A DNA stretch of 41,775 bases from assembly GCA_011389815.1 (NCBI GenBank), contig JAABTP010000021.1:1-41775 (forward strand), given 5' to 3'. The translations under genes were made by a program, and so were the position numbers. Of this stretch, positions 17,643-26,590 are shown piece after piece (the first letter of the stretch is position 1; each line of letters begins with the position of its first letter). The stretch comes from Desulfobulbaceae bacterium (GTDB taxonomy: Bacteria > Desulfobacterota > Desulfobulbia > Desulfobulbales > Desulfobulbaceae). The notes under the pieces are model-generated. The model was not told the DNA's origin. It did not search any database and saw nothing but the letters and a program-made list of their open reading frames with translations.

Positions 17643-18923
17643 TTATTTTTTTAAGCAGGGATTGAAGTAACCAAACTGAAGCGCCGGAAACTGCTCCTTC
17701 AGGTTCTCCAGCCATCGCAGCATTCCCAAAGGTGGATTTTTGGGTGTGTGCTGCACAGCCTTTCGATAATACTCTGGATCCATATTCAGATTACGGAGCT
17801 GAATACAATCAGGGCCGGTTGCAGCGATGAGTTCACAGAGCGCATCATATTCTTCAGGGTCATCAGTAAACCCCGGAAGGATGAAGTAATTCAGAGAAAC
17901 ATGCTTGTCAGCAGCCTTCATGACCTTAATAGAGCGGCGAACCTCTGCAAAGGAAAAGCCGGAAGGCCGATAGTAGCGTTGATGAAATTCCGGGCGTGCT
18001 GAATTCATGGAAACCCGGATGGAATCCAGGCCCGTAGCAGCCAGTTTTTCCACCGCATCAGGCAGGCTGGCATTGCTATTCAGGTTAATGGTACCTTTGT
18101 CAGTCTGCTGCCGGATCAGTTGGATAGATTGCTCCAGAATTTTTGCCTGAAGCAGGGGCTCACCTTCACAGCCTTGACCAAAGCTGACCACGGGCCGGGG
18201 GGCATTCTCCAGGTGCGGAACCGCAATTTCAGCGATTTCACGGGCTGTTGGTGTAAAACGAATCCGATCCTGAGTAGAGGGGCAACAGCCAGACGGCTGG
18301 AGCGAGATACAACCAACGCAGTCAGCATTACATTGGGAAGAGCTGGGCAGGGGGGCTTCCCAACGACCAAGGAAATAATTACGGGCAGCCGGGCAACCAT
18401 AGGTGAGGCAGCATGTACCCAAGTGCTGAATCAGACGGTTCTCCTGATGTCTTCTGAGCTGTTTTTCCGTCCGTTTATTGATAAGATCCTGGTCAAACTC
18501 CCCAGCATCCTGACGGCTGTCCTGATCACTGCGAAAGGCAGCAACCCAGAATTTGCCATTCATCCAACCCACAGCCGTGTAAGCAAACAGGGGCAGGAGT
18601 GGTGCCTTGTCCTGGCTCTGATAGGCCGCTGTATAGATAGCTGTATGGGCCGGAGCCATAAAGGCGGCAACAGCAGAGATGCCACTCTCCCCGGTATGGG
18701 GATCACAGTCCAGCAGGGCAGGTTCACCATTTTCTGGCTCAATGCCCACTGGCAGACGGCCAGGCAGGGCAAAGAGTTCACTTCCTGGAGGCAATTCAAT
18801 CAGTTCAGCATGGTCTGGGCAGTGAAAACCTTTGCCACTGGCACCGGCCATGGTCAAACCGCTATAGTCTATGATTTCCCCTTGGCTATTGGCAAAAACC
18901 AAGGCTGGTGTATTTGCTCCCAC
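17643..18923 (-). CDS. Radical SAM protein of unknown substrate
   Basis: 426-aa radical SAM protein. The 4Fe-4S/SAM motif is CNADCVGC (CxxxCxxC) at about residue 195, with GCEGEPLL (the GGEP-type SAM-binding strand), LNSNASLPDAV and SIRVSMNSARPEFHQRYY as in the 'anaerobic coproporphyrinogen/ MoaA-like' SAM barrel. An extra Cys-rich stretch (CCLTYGCPAAR, CISLQPSGCCP) flanks the core. The 180-residue N-terminal region is unassigned. Start is GTG at 18923, one base after the stop of the upstream gene, so the two are probably coupled. Product and substrate unknown. Confidence 0.8.
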   Translation of the reverse strand: MGANTPALVFANSQGEIIDYSGLTMAGASGKGFHCPDHAELIELPPGSELFALPGRLPVGIEPENGEPALLDCDPHTGESGISAVAAFMAPAHTAIYTAAYQSQDKAPLLPLFAYTAVGWMNGKFWVAAFRSDQDSRQDAGEFDQDLINKRTEKQLRRHQENRLIQHLGTCCLTYGCPAARNYFLGRWEAPLPSSSQCNADCVGCISLQPSGCCPSTQDRIRFTPTAREIAEIAVPHLENAPRPVVSFGQGCEGEPLLQAKILEQSIQLIRQQTDKGTINLNSNASLPDAVEKLAATGLDSIRVSMNSARPEFHQRYYRPSGFSFAEVRRSIKVMKAADKHVSLNYFILPGFTDDPEEYDALCELIAATGPDCIQLRNLNMDPEYYRKAVQHTPKNPPLGMLRWLENLKEQFPALQFGYFNPCLKK

Positions 18924-18924
18924 C

Positions 18925-19344
18925 TTATTTCTTTAACTTGCTCAGAACAGTGTCAACAGCCTTATAGACATCAAGATCATCGCCAAAGATATCCTGGATT
19001 TTAGGATGGTTAATCAGGTCTTCAATGATATAGGCTGTGAGGTAGAGGCTTAGAATATTAGGATCAGGAACAAGGGTTCGAATATCAGCAATTTTGAGGC
19101 GGATCTCGAACTCTTCCATATCAGCAGGTTCTTTCAACTGGCGCTCCACTCCTTGTTGGATGGCATGGACATCGTTGGTTTCGATGATATGATCATCCAT
19201 AAGCCGCTGGACCAGTATGATGGCCAGTTCAGGGGCATTATCTCTGGCCTTATTCAGGATAAAGCGACGTTCTCTTTCTCGTTTCCGATCAAGGGCATCA
19301 ATAGTTTTGTTGGTTGATCTGCTTGGGTTAATATGGCGGGCCAT
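18925..19344 (-). CDS. Conserved-looking small hypothetical protein, paired with radical SAM gene
   Basis: 139-aa soluble, mainly helical protein with a basic N-terminus (DRKRERERRF) and acidic middle. I do not recognise the family. It sits between the glucan phosphorylase and radical SAM genes, 49 bases after the former and one base before the latter, consistent with a three-gene minus-strand unit. A Shine-Dalgarno GGAGAAA precedes the ATG. Confidence 0.75.
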   Translation of the reverse strand: MARHINPSRSTNKTIDALDRKRERERRFILNKARDNAPELAIILVQRLMDDHIIETNDVHAIQQGVERQLKEPADMEEFEIRLKIADIRTLVPDPNILSLYLTAYIIEDLINHPKIQDIFGDDLDVYKAVDTVLSKLKK

Positions 19345-19393
19345 GATTTTTTCTCCTTATCTGTTTCCTGAGTTCCACATCCTGTCTCCGCAA

Positions 19394-21679
19394 TCAGGAA
19401 TCAGAGGACTCACTTTGATATAAGTTCTGAAAGTCCTTGATACGTGCTTCTGTCTGAGCCGGGAGCTCAAGGTCGTATTTGCGGACGTATTCAGCAGCCA
19501 TTCGATGGGTGTTAAATATAGGAACATTGAGCCGCAGATTATTCAGAGCAAGCTGCATGTATTCGTCAGGACGTTCGTAGAATAATTCAAGAACCTGAGG
19601 TAAGAGCTGGTAAAAGGATTGCGAGTCTTCAGCATAGAGCAGGGTGTCGGGGTGCTCGCTCAGGCTGTCCGCATTGAGCGGGCCTTCATAACCGAACTTC
19701 CATCCTGTTGCTCCATCATGGTAGCCTTCCACCCACCAGCCATCCATGACACTGAGGTTGGGAACCCCGTTCATGGCTGCTTTCATACCACTGGTTCCTG
19801 ATGCCTCCAGAGGACGTTTAGGGCTGTTGAGCCAAGTATGGACGCCAGAGACCATCATCTTGGCAATCCGCATGTCATAACCAGGAACAAAGATAAGCTG
19901 GGCCAGCCCGTTACTGCGTTTGTAGAGTTCTTTTTGATTATCGAGAATGAGTTTCAGGACAGATTTTCCAGGTTCATCCTGAGGATGGGCCTTGCCTGCA
20001 AAGATGAAATTAATCTGCCAGTTATTCCTGACCAGAATATCTGCTAAGGCTGGGATATCATCAAAAATAAGATCTGCCCGTTTATAGGTGGAGAATCGTC
20101 GGGCAAAGCCCACGGTAAAGACTCCTGGCTGAAGGCAGGAATCTTCAGGGGGCAGGCGGGAAAGATAGTTAGGCGGATCAATCCAGGTGGTGTCCATCTG
20201 GGTACGGTGCTCTGAGAGCATGGTGTTGATATACTCTACCAAAACCTGATTATCCTGATACCATGCCTGTTGGAGCTGCTTGCAAAAATTCTGCTCATCA
20301 GAGAGCTGCATGCGGGCAAAAACACCAGGATCATCGCGCCAATCTTTGAGTTCCTTGGTTTTGTCAAAGAGTTCAGCTCTGGTTTCGCTGATCCAGGTCA
20401 GGTGATGGACACCGTTGGTGATGGCCTTGATTTTATCGGCCACATCAGGGAACTGTTTTCTGGTAACATCGCGGTGGAGGCGGCTGACGCTGTTGATGGC
20501 CCGGTTCACCCGCATGGCAAAGGCGGTGAAATTATACTCGTGGGGTGAGTCAGCATCAATGGCCAGCAGGTTAAGGATCTGGTGGCAGGTTTCATGACTG
20601 ATACCTGTATAGAGTGAACGGGCAAAGCGATCATGACCAGCCTTGACCGGGGTATGGATGGTATAGACAATATGCTCGGCAACTTCACGAGCTGCAGCCA
20701 TGATATCTTCATCTCTCATGGTGCTTCTGTACTCTTTGCCCAGAGTTTTTTCCAAATGGCGGAGGATCAGGTGCAGGGTGACTGTGACGCCGTGCTGTTC
20801 ATTGAGATGAATGGTTCCTGGGGTCAACCCCAATGCCTCGGTCAGGGGTAAAATGCCAGATCCCAGCATGCGGCGCTGGTTAGCCTTCATGATAGCTGAG
20901 GTGGCATTATAAAGACGAAGTCCTGCTTCCCGAACCCAAGGCGGTGAAGAAGGGATGAAGTAGTCCAGAAGAAATTCCGGGACAAAATAATCCAGCTCCT
21001 CACTTACTTCCATTTTCATCCAGACATGGGCCTTGGCCTCAGTGGGATGATCATACTCATTGAAAAAGGGGACAGTGATTTCAAGGGGCTGGCCTGGATC
21101 TTCCGGATCCTGCAATTGAAAAAGGGTGGGGGTTGCTTCTGGAGACCAGTTGGTGGCCTGATCAATCTGCCCGACCCGTGAGTCAACAAGCTGAGAAAAA
21201 TAGCCTTCTCTGTAGAGCAGGGAAATAGCTATGACCGGGATATGGGTATCGGCAAAACTTTTGAGGGTGTCACCAGCAAGCACGCCTAACCCCCCACTGT
21301 AATTGGGTATTTTTCGTGGGCCGTGAAGATATTTATCCAGTACCTGTTGAATCGCTGGCTCTGGGCTCTGGGTAAAGCCCTCTTCCTGGAGAAAATCTTG
21401 GACTGGATGAAAAATATCAGGATCTGCACCGATCTCCATAGAGACATAGGCCACAGAGTTTTTTTTCGGGCTGCTGAGTTCCTGCCAAACCCGGTCAAAA
21501 ACCGATTGGGGAACGCCAAAAAAAGTACCGAACTTATTACTACAGCTTAATTCTTCGACAGAATTGATGTTGATCAACTTGTTATTGCTCACGTTTTGTT
21601 CTGAATGCCTCGTTACGTTGTTTTTACTTGTCAGTAGGTGCTTGTTGGAAAAGCTATGCTTTTGTTCTGCGATGAGCAC
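19394..21679 (-). CDS. glgP: Alpha-glucan (glycogen) phosphorylase
   Basis: 761-aa phosphorylase that releases glucose-1-phosphate from glycogen. Seen: NYSGGLGVLAGD near the N-terminus (glucan/phosphate region), LNEQHGVTVTLH, GVHHLTWISETR, FARRFSTYKRADLIF, and the pyridoxal-phosphate region EASGTSGMKAAMNG with VMDGWWVEGY. This is the shorter bacterial type lacking the N-terminal extension of E. coli GlgP. The GTG start at 21679 gives a polar 45-residue leader (Ser/Asn/Lys rich) before similarity begins, so the true start may be further in. First gene of a possible unit with the small protein and radical SAM gene. Confidence 0.9.
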   Translation of the reverse strand: MLIAEQKHSFSNKHLLTSKNNVTRHSEQNVSNNKLININSVEELSCSNKFGTFFGVPQSVFDRVWQELSSPKKNSVAYVSMEIGADPDIFHPVQDFLQEEGFTQSPEPAIQQVLDKYLHGPRKIPNYSGGLGVLAGDTLKSFADTHIPVIAISLLYREGYFSQLVDSRVGQIDQATNWSPEATPTLFQLQDPEDPGQPLEITVPFFNEYDHPTEAKAHVWMKMEVSEELDYFVPEFLLDYFIPSSPPWVREAGLRLYNATSAIMKANQRRMLGSGILPLTEALGLTPGTIHLNEQHGVTVTLHLILRHLEKTLGKEYRSTMRDEDIMAAAREVAEHIVYTIHTPVKAGHDRFARSLYTGISHETCHQILNLLAIDADSPHEYNFTAFAMRVNRAINSVSRLHRDVTRKQFPDVADKIKAITNGVHHLTWISETRAELFDKTKELKDWRDDPGVFARMQLSDEQNFCKQLQQAWYQDNQVLVEYINTMLSEHRTQMDTTWIDPPNYLSRLPPEDSCLQPGVFTVGFARRFSTYKRADLIFDDIPALADILVRNNWQINFIFAGKAHPQDEPGKSVLKLILDNQKELYKRSNGLAQLIFVPGYDMRIAKMMVSGVHTWLNSPKRPLEASGTSGMKAAMNGVPNLSVMDGWWVEGYHDGATGWKFGYEGPLNADSLSEHPDTLLYAEDSQSFYQLLPQVLELFYERPDEYMQLALNNLRLNVPIFNTHRMAAEYVRKYDLELPAQTEARIKDFQNLYQSESSDS

Positions 21680-22165
21680 CTGAGATGTCTACAATATGCA
21701 TACTGGTAAAGTAGATGGGCTTGTGTGGTTTTGCAAGTGAATTTCTAATTTTCAAGAGAAAAACAGGTATGATATTTTTCAGAAGTGGAAGGGCTTTTCT
21801 TGCAATGCACCAGTAAAATTGGCTGACAAGGAATAATGAGATAGTTATAGCCCTGACAAACAAGAAAAAACCGTGCTTGAACTGAGTGGAACCCCTGAAA
21901 AAAGATCTTGAATTCCTTCTCTGTTCGATTAGGATAGCAGGGGCGAAAGATTGTTCCGATACCGGAGTAAAGTACTGTCTCCCACGCTGGAGAGAATGGC
22001 GGTATAATGGGACGTTTGCTTGTAAAAGAATGGGAATGCTTAATATGAAAAGCCTGGCTGACTTTTGGGAGTCGTTCAACCGTTCAGCTATAACTTTCAT
22101 ATTTTGCTACCTCTCCCCAAAGGGAGGGGTGGATGTTATCATGTTTTTTAAAAAGGAGCTTGACT
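21680..22165. other. Divergent intergenic region, glgP / ompH
   Basis: About 485 bases between divergent genes, so it should hold both promoters; I found no clear -35/-10 pair. A GC hairpin-like block, CCTCTCCCCAAAGGGAGGGG at 22109-22128, lies before ompH without a T run. The small frames here have no recognisable features. Confidence 0.5.
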
Positions 22166-22690
22166 GTGAAACGAACGAGTATACTGATTTTAGCGTCTGT
22201 TTTTTTCTTCCTGACTGTTTTCACTGTTTTCACTGTTGTTTCGGCGAGTGCCGCAGCCAGCGTTGGTGTGGTTAATCTCCAGAAAGTCCTGGATACATCC
22301 AGTGCCGGAGTTGCTGCCAAGAAGAAGATGGAGGTCAAGATGAAAGAGTTAAAAGCCTCTCTTGATAAAGAAAAAAAAGCACTGGTGGCCTTGCAAAAGG
22401 ATATGCAGAAAAAAGTCGATGTCTGGAATGAATCAACAAAAAAAGAAAAAGCACTTGAGCTGCAACGGAAGAAGCGTGATTTCAGAGTGAAGCAGGATGA
22501 TGCAAACCTGGAAATGAGGAATTTGCAGGAAAAATATCTGGCTCCGATCATGAAAAAACTGGAAGTGGTTGTCCAGGAAGTGGCCAAGGACAAAGGGGTT
22601 TCTGTTATTATCCCCAATACTGCTGTGCTCTATCACGACAAAAGTGTTGATATGACTAATGAGATCACAGCGGCCTTGAATAAGAAGTAA
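22166..22690 (+). CDS. OmpH/Skp-family periplasmic chaperone
   Basis: 174-aa protein. An N-terminal signal peptide (KRTSILIL, then a long hydrophobic core and ASA/AA cleavage region) precedes VGVVNLQKVLDTS, the Skp/OmpH opening strand. A long charged helix follows (about 45-130, for example LKASLDKEKKALVALQKDM) and the closing strands VSVIIPNTAVLYHD and VDMTNEI. Such proteins form trimeric jellyfish-like chaperones that hold unfolded outer-membrane proteins. Start is GTG at 22166, with AGGAG eight bases upstream; an ATG at 22133 in frame lacks this. DUF3786 and heptose-kinase genes follow in the same direction. Confidence 0.85.
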   Translation: MKRTSILILASVFFFLTVFTVFTVVSASAAASVGVVNLQKVLDTSSAGVAAKKKMEVKMKELKASLDKEKKALVALQKDMQKKVDVWNESTKKEKALELQRKKRDFRVKQDDANLEMRNLQEKYLAPIMKKLEVVVQEVAKDKGVSVIIPNTAVLYHDKSVDMTNEITAALNKK

Positions 22691-22720
22691 AATAAGTCTC
22701 CTGTCCCCAGACTCTTTGAG

Positions 22721-23635
22721 ATGACACCCCATGAATTTTTAAAATATATTCCAGCCACCAATTGTGGGGAATGCGGCTATGCTGCCTGCCTCGCCTTTGC
22801 TGTTGCTGTGACCAAGGGCGGTGTTTCTCCAAACCTTTGTCCTTATATTGAAAAAGATACGCTTCCTCCTGAATTGGGTTCTGTAAAGAGCGAAGCTGGT
22901 CTGGATCATGTGGAACATGGGCAGGATGAGCGGGATATGGCCTTGGTTGCTCATCTGAAATCCAAAATACAGTCGGTTGATTTTTCCCGGCTCAGTCAAC
23001 GTCTGGGAACGGATTGGTCAGCAGATACTCCTGAGCAGCTCAGGTTTAACTACCTTGGTTGCCTGGTTCGTTTAGGACGGGATAAGGTGGTGATGGACGG
23101 GGAGGAGCTTGTGGATCCCAGGGATCAGATCTTGCTCTATAATTATGTTGCATTCGGCGGTAATGCTGGCAGTGATGTTGGCAATATTACGGATGAGGCG
23201 GGCAGCAGTGCAGCTTGTTCAGAAGCAAGGCTCCCCAAAGATAACAAAGATAAAGATACTTGGGTGGGTATGGAAAGTCTGCCCAATTCCATTGCCAAGA
23301 TCCGTACCCTGGCAACCTATTGTGAAGCAAGGCTGGCAGAACACTTTGCCGGCCGTGTTGAGATGTTGAGTCAGGTCTGCGAAAAGATCAGAGCAGAAAC
23401 AGCTCAGGATGAACAGACCCAGAGCGCAGATTTTGCCGCAATTCTTCCGGTCCTTCCCCATGTCCCGCTGTATCTTTTATTTTGGGATCAGGATCTGGAG
23501 GACGGCTTTGAGGCCCGGGTAAAAATTTTGTTTGATCAGCATGTGATGGACTATCTTGATTTGGAATCCCTGGTTTTTGCCGCCGAACGGATGGCAGAAC
23601 GCCTCCTCCAACTGGACAGGGAGTTGGATAGTTGA
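22721..23635 (+). CDS. Fe-S cluster / DUF3786 protein
   Basis: 304-aa protein. The N-terminal module NCGECGYAACLAFA with C15, C18, C23 and C40 is a four-cysteine 4Fe-4S motif like that of corrinoid Fe-S proteins and RnfB. The remainder matches the DUF3786 layout (FNYLGCLVRLGRDKVVMDGEE, LLYNYVAFGGN, then FWDQDLEDGFEARVKILFD). Such fusions are common in anaerobes; the role is unknown and may concern cobalamin- or metal-dependent redox chemistry. It begins 30 bases after ompH and its stop is 17 bases before the heptose kinase start, suggesting co-transcription. Confidence 0.8.
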   Translation: MTPHEFLKYIPATNCGECGYAACLAFAVAVTKGGVSPNLCPYIEKDTLPPELGSVKSEAGLDHVEHGQDERDMALVAHLKSKIQSVDFSRLSQRLGTDWSADTPEQLRFNYLGCLVRLGRDKVVMDGEELVDPRDQILLYNYVAFGGNAGSDVGNITDEAGSSAACSEARLPKDNKDKDTWVGMESLPNSIAKIRTLATYCEARLAEHFAGRVEMLSQVCEKIRAETAQDEQTQSADFAAILPVLPHVPLYLLFWDQDLEDGFEARVKILFDQHVMDYLDLESLVFAAERMAERLLQLDRELDS

Positions 23636-23652
23636 AGAACAAGGGAAAAGAC

Positions 23653-24630
23653 ATGCAGGCCCAGGTAGGACGTTTTGCCGAGACCCGGATTCTGGTGATC
23701 GGTGATGTGATTTTGGATCAGTTTATCTGGGGCAATGTTTCCCGGATCTCTCCCGAGGCCCCAGTACCCGTGGTCAATGTGACTCAGGAAGAACTCCTGC
23801 TCGGTGGCAGCGCTAATGTCCTGCGCAATATTATTTCTCTGGGTGGTTCCTGTGCCCTGTGCGGTATTATTGGGGATGATCCTATGGGAGATGAGTTACT
23901 TGCCTTGATGGAGCAGGTAAAAGCTCCTGTGGATGGCCTGATTAAAGGAGAACGACCCACCACCATCAAGACCAGAGTGGTGGCCCAGGGACAGCAGGTT
24001 GTTCGTTATGACCGGGAAAAGGCTGGAGTACCTGGTGCAGCGACTTTGGAGCGTATGCTCCAGTATCTGGACGCACATCTTGCGGATTTTGATGCTGTGG
24101 TTGTTTCAGATTATGCCAAAGGGGTTGTCAACGAGCAGCTGATGACCCATTTGCATCGGTTACTGAAGGATGTGCGTCGTTCCACTGGCAGGCCCATCCC
24201 TTTGATTGTTGATCCTAAGCCGGAAAACCTCCATCGTTTTATCGGCGCAACCGTTATTACTCCGAATAATTTTGAGGCATCCCGTGTCAGTGGTATGGAT
24301 ATCCGGGATAAAGAAACCCTGCTGGCCGCAGCACGTCAGATTCAGGAAGATATTTCCTGTGGTGCTGTTTTGATTACCCGTGGTGAGGCTGGTATGGCCT
24401 TGCTGGAAGAGGAAAGCGACAGACTGATTACTATTCCGACCATGGCCCAGGAGGTCTTTGATGTGACCGGAGCAGGGGATACGGTTGCTGCTACCTTGGC
24501 CCTTGGTCTGGCCGCAGGCTGCTCAATGACTGATGCAGCTGTGTTGGCGAATTATGCAGCTGGTATTGTGGTGGGCAAGATTGGGACAGCTTCAGTGAGC
24601 TGTGACGAACTGCTCAACGCATTTTCTTGA
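23653..24630 (+). CDS. rfaE1: D-glycero-beta-D-manno-heptose-7-phosphate kinase (RfaE1/HldE kinase domain)
   Basis: 325-aa PfkB-family kinase that makes heptose-1,7-bisphosphate for lipopolysaccharide core synthesis. Seen: ILVIGDVILDQFIWGNVSRISPEAPVPV (in parts: GDVILDQ, SPEAPVPV), GGSANVLRNI, and the anion-hole signature DVTGAGDTVAATL with its catalytic Asp. The C-terminal nucleotidyltransferase domain of fused HldE is absent, so a separate RfaE2 is expected elsewhere. ATG at 23653 has AAGGGA upstream; a TTG at 23632 overlaps the previous gene. Indicates a Gram-negative envelope with heptose in its LPS. Confidence 0.9.
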   Translation: MQAQVGRFAETRILVIGDVILDQFIWGNVSRISPEAPVPVVNVTQEELLLGGSANVLRNIISLGGSCALCGIIGDDPMGDELLALMEQVKAPVDGLIKGERPTTIKTRVVAQGQQVVRYDREKAGVPGAATLERMLQYLDAHLADFDAVVVSDYAKGVVNEQLMTHLHRLLKDVRRSTGRPIPLIVDPKPENLHRFIGATVITPNNFEASRVSGMDIRDKETLLAAARQIQEDISCGAVLITRGEAGMALLEEESDRLITIPTMAQEVFDVTGAGDTVAATLALGLAAGCSMTDAAVLANYAAGIVVGKIGTASVSCDELLNAFS

Positions 24631-24644
24631 TTTCTCCTTTCTGT

Positions 24645-24683
24645 GTTACCTATCAACTGGTTGGGTAACCGTACTTTTTTTTT
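24645..24683 (+). terminator. Possible intrinsic terminator after rfaE1
   Basis: GTTACC at 24645-24650 can pair with GGTAAC at 24664-24669 (13-base loop), followed by a T9 tract. The T run ends only a few bases before the yicC start, so it could also attenuate readthrough into yicC. Confidence 0.4.
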
Positions 24684-24691
24684 ACAAATAT

Positions 24692-25573
24692 ATGCGTCCA
24701 CGTAGTATGACCGGTTTTGGTCGCGGTGAATCCGGCACTGCTGAACAGGCTTGGGTTGTGGAAATCCGAACTGTTAACCATCGTTTTCTTGATCAACGGG
24801 TCTTGTTGCCCCCAGCCTTTACCGCCTTAGAAGAACGGATCAAGAAGACCGTTGCACAGCAACAGGAACGCGGTCGGGTTGATATTTCTGTGACCCTGCG
24901 TGGTGAATCTGTCAGCGGTTCTCGTTTGCATCTTGATTTGGATTTGGCCCGCCAATACCATGCCTGTTTAGAAAAGATGAATACCGAGCTGGGGTTGGAA
25001 ACAGAGATCCAGCTTGCTGATATGTTGACCCAGCGGAATCTGATTACGGTGCAGGAGCAGAATCCGGATATTGACGAGGAATGGCCTCAGCTCAAAGAAG
25101 CCCTGCTTGCAGCCCTTGCTGATTGTGCTGGTATGCGGGAGAGAGAGGGTGGTAGCCTGAAACAAGATCTCTTGCAACGACTGGATAATTTTGCCACTTT
25201 GGTGCAAAAAATTGAGGGTATGATCCCCGAAGTACTTGCCCGGCGTCAGGAGGAGCTGAAGGGTCGGGTGAATAAAATGCTTGAAGGGATGGATATTGAT
25301 CCTGTGCGTCTGGCCCAGGAAACAGCAATTATGGCAGATAAGGCTGATGTAACTGAGGAGGTAGTTCGATTGGCCAGTCATATTGATCAGTTTCGTGGTT
25401 TTATGGAAAGCGACGAATCAGTGGGCCGACGCCTTGATTTTCTTTTGCAGGAATTCCTGCGTGAAGTCAATACGCTGGCATCTAAGATTTCCAATTCGGC
25501 TATTGCCCACCTTGGCGTTGAAATGAAGAACGAGATTGAAAAATTGCGTGAGCAGGTTCAGAACATTGAATAA
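24692..25573 (+). CDS. yicC: YicC-family endoribonuclease
   Basis: 293-aa YicC/YloC protein. The start RSMTGFGRGE is the family signature, followed by EIRTVNHRFLDQRVLLP and ERGRVDISVTL; the C-terminal domain has GRRLDFLLQEFLREVNTLASK and the closing KNEIEKLREQVQNIE. Members are endoribonucleases implicated in stress survival and small-RNA turnover. ATG at 24692 is chosen because the signature starts there. First gene of the conserved yicC-remA-gmk block. Confidence 0.92.
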   Translation: MRPRSMTGFGRGESGTAEQAWVVEIRTVNHRFLDQRVLLPPAFTALEERIKKTVAQQQERGRVDISVTLRGESVSGSRLHLDLDLARQYHACLEKMNTELGLETEIQLADMLTQRNLITVQEQNPDIDEEWPQLKEALLAALADCAGMREREGGSLKQDLLQRLDNFATLVQKIEGMIPEVLARRQEELKGRVNKMLEGMDIDPVRLAQETAIMADKADVTEEVVRLASHIDQFRGFMESDESVGRRLDFLLQEFLREVNTLASKISNSAIAHLGVEMKNEIEKLREQVQNIE

Positions 25574-25630
25574 CGTACAATGCGTGTTGAGTGAGTATTT
25601 TTTTATGAACATCGGAGTAAAGAGACAATA

Positions 25631-25936
25631 ATGGACAACAGGCTTGTTAATGTTGGCTTTGGGAATTCCATAAAAATCAGTCGGATTTTAGCTGTCGTGA
25701 ATCCCGGTTCTTCACCGATCAGGAAGCTGAAGGAAGAGGCCCGGCAGGAGCAGCGACTCATTGATGTCACAGAGGGGCGGCGGACCCGTGGCATCGTGAT
25801 TCTGGATAGTGGCCATCTGGTTCTTTCTTCTGTGCAGCCAGAAACCATTAATCAGCGAATGGCAGCCTTGGATAGGGAACACAGCGGTTTAGGGATGTTA
25901 CAAAAATGCAGTCAGGAAGGAGAGAAAAATGGCTGA
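25631..25936 (+). CDS. DUF370 / RemA-like regulator
   Basis: 101-aa protein of the DUF370 family: LVNVGFGNSIKISRILAVVNPGSSPIRKL, then EEARQEQRLIDVTEGRRTRGIVILDSGHLVLSS (features named in part: VGFGN, PGSSPIRK, DVTEGRRTR). In Bacillus the homologue RemA is a DNA-binding activator of matrix genes; in deltaproteobacteria the role is unknown, but its place between yicC and gmk is widely conserved. The C-terminal 25 residues are an extension past the core. Its stop overlaps the gmk start by 8 bases. Confidence 0.88.
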   Translation: MDNRLVNVGFGNSIKISRILAVVNPGSSPIRKLKEEARQEQRLIDVTEGRRTRGIVILDSGHLVLSSVQPETINQRMAALDREHSGLGMLQKCSQEGEKNG

Positions 25937-26534
25937 GGGTATTCTTTTGGTTATCTCTGCACCTTCTGGTTGTGGGAAGACCACGATCCTGAAACAGCTC
26001 ATGGAAAAGATATCCGGGCTGGAGTTTTCCGTGTCTCATACGACCCGTCAACCACGGGTAGGAGAAGTCAATGGGGTTGATTATCATTTTGTCAGTCAGG
26101 AAGAGTTTCTCGCCCTTCGTGATCAGCAGCCCTCGGGTTTTTTGGAATGGGCTGAGGTGCATGGTAATTTTTATGGGACTGCCCGTCAGGAAGTGGATGC
26201 CTTGTTAGCTGCGAGCAAGGATGTGATCCTTGATATTGATATCCAGGGTGCTGAACAGGTCAGGAAGAATGCTGATCCTGTGACGGTCTTTATTAATCCA
26301 CCGACCTTGGCTGAGCTGGAACGACGCCTTCGGGGACGTGGAACCGAGAGTGAGGAAAGTTTATCTGTTCGCCTTGCCAATGCAGAAAAGGAAATGGCAG
26401 CAGCAAAGAACTACCGTTATTTGATCGTCAATGATGAGCTGGGGCAGGCTGTTCGTGATTTGCAGGCCATTATTGCCGCAGAACGACGTCGCCGGAATAC
26501 ACCCCAGGTGAACAGAACCGTTGCACGCACCTGA
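25929..26534 (+). CDS. gmk: Guanylate kinase
   Basis: 201-aa kinase converting GMP and ATP to GDP and ADP. P-loop SAPSGCGKTT at residues 10-19; the GMP-binding SHTTRQPRVGEVNGVDYHF region and DIDIQGAEQVR follow; the lid has RLRGRGTESEESLSVRL. Length is typical. The start overlaps the DUF370 gene; AGGAGAGAAA lies upstream. Confidence 0.95.
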   Translation: MAEGILLVISAPSGCGKTTILKQLMEKISGLEFSVSHTTRQPRVGEVNGVDYHFVSQEEFLALRDQQPSGFLEWAEVHGNFYGTARQEVDALLAASKDVILDIDIQGAEQVRKNADPVTVFINPPTLAELERRLRGRGTESEESLSVRLANAEKEMAAAKNYRYLIVNDELGQAVRDLQAIIAAERRRRNTPQVNRTVART

Positions 26535-26590
26535 TTTTTTTTTCACACTATCAGAACTTCCCCCCTTTTCCGTTCACTTGTTGAATAATT

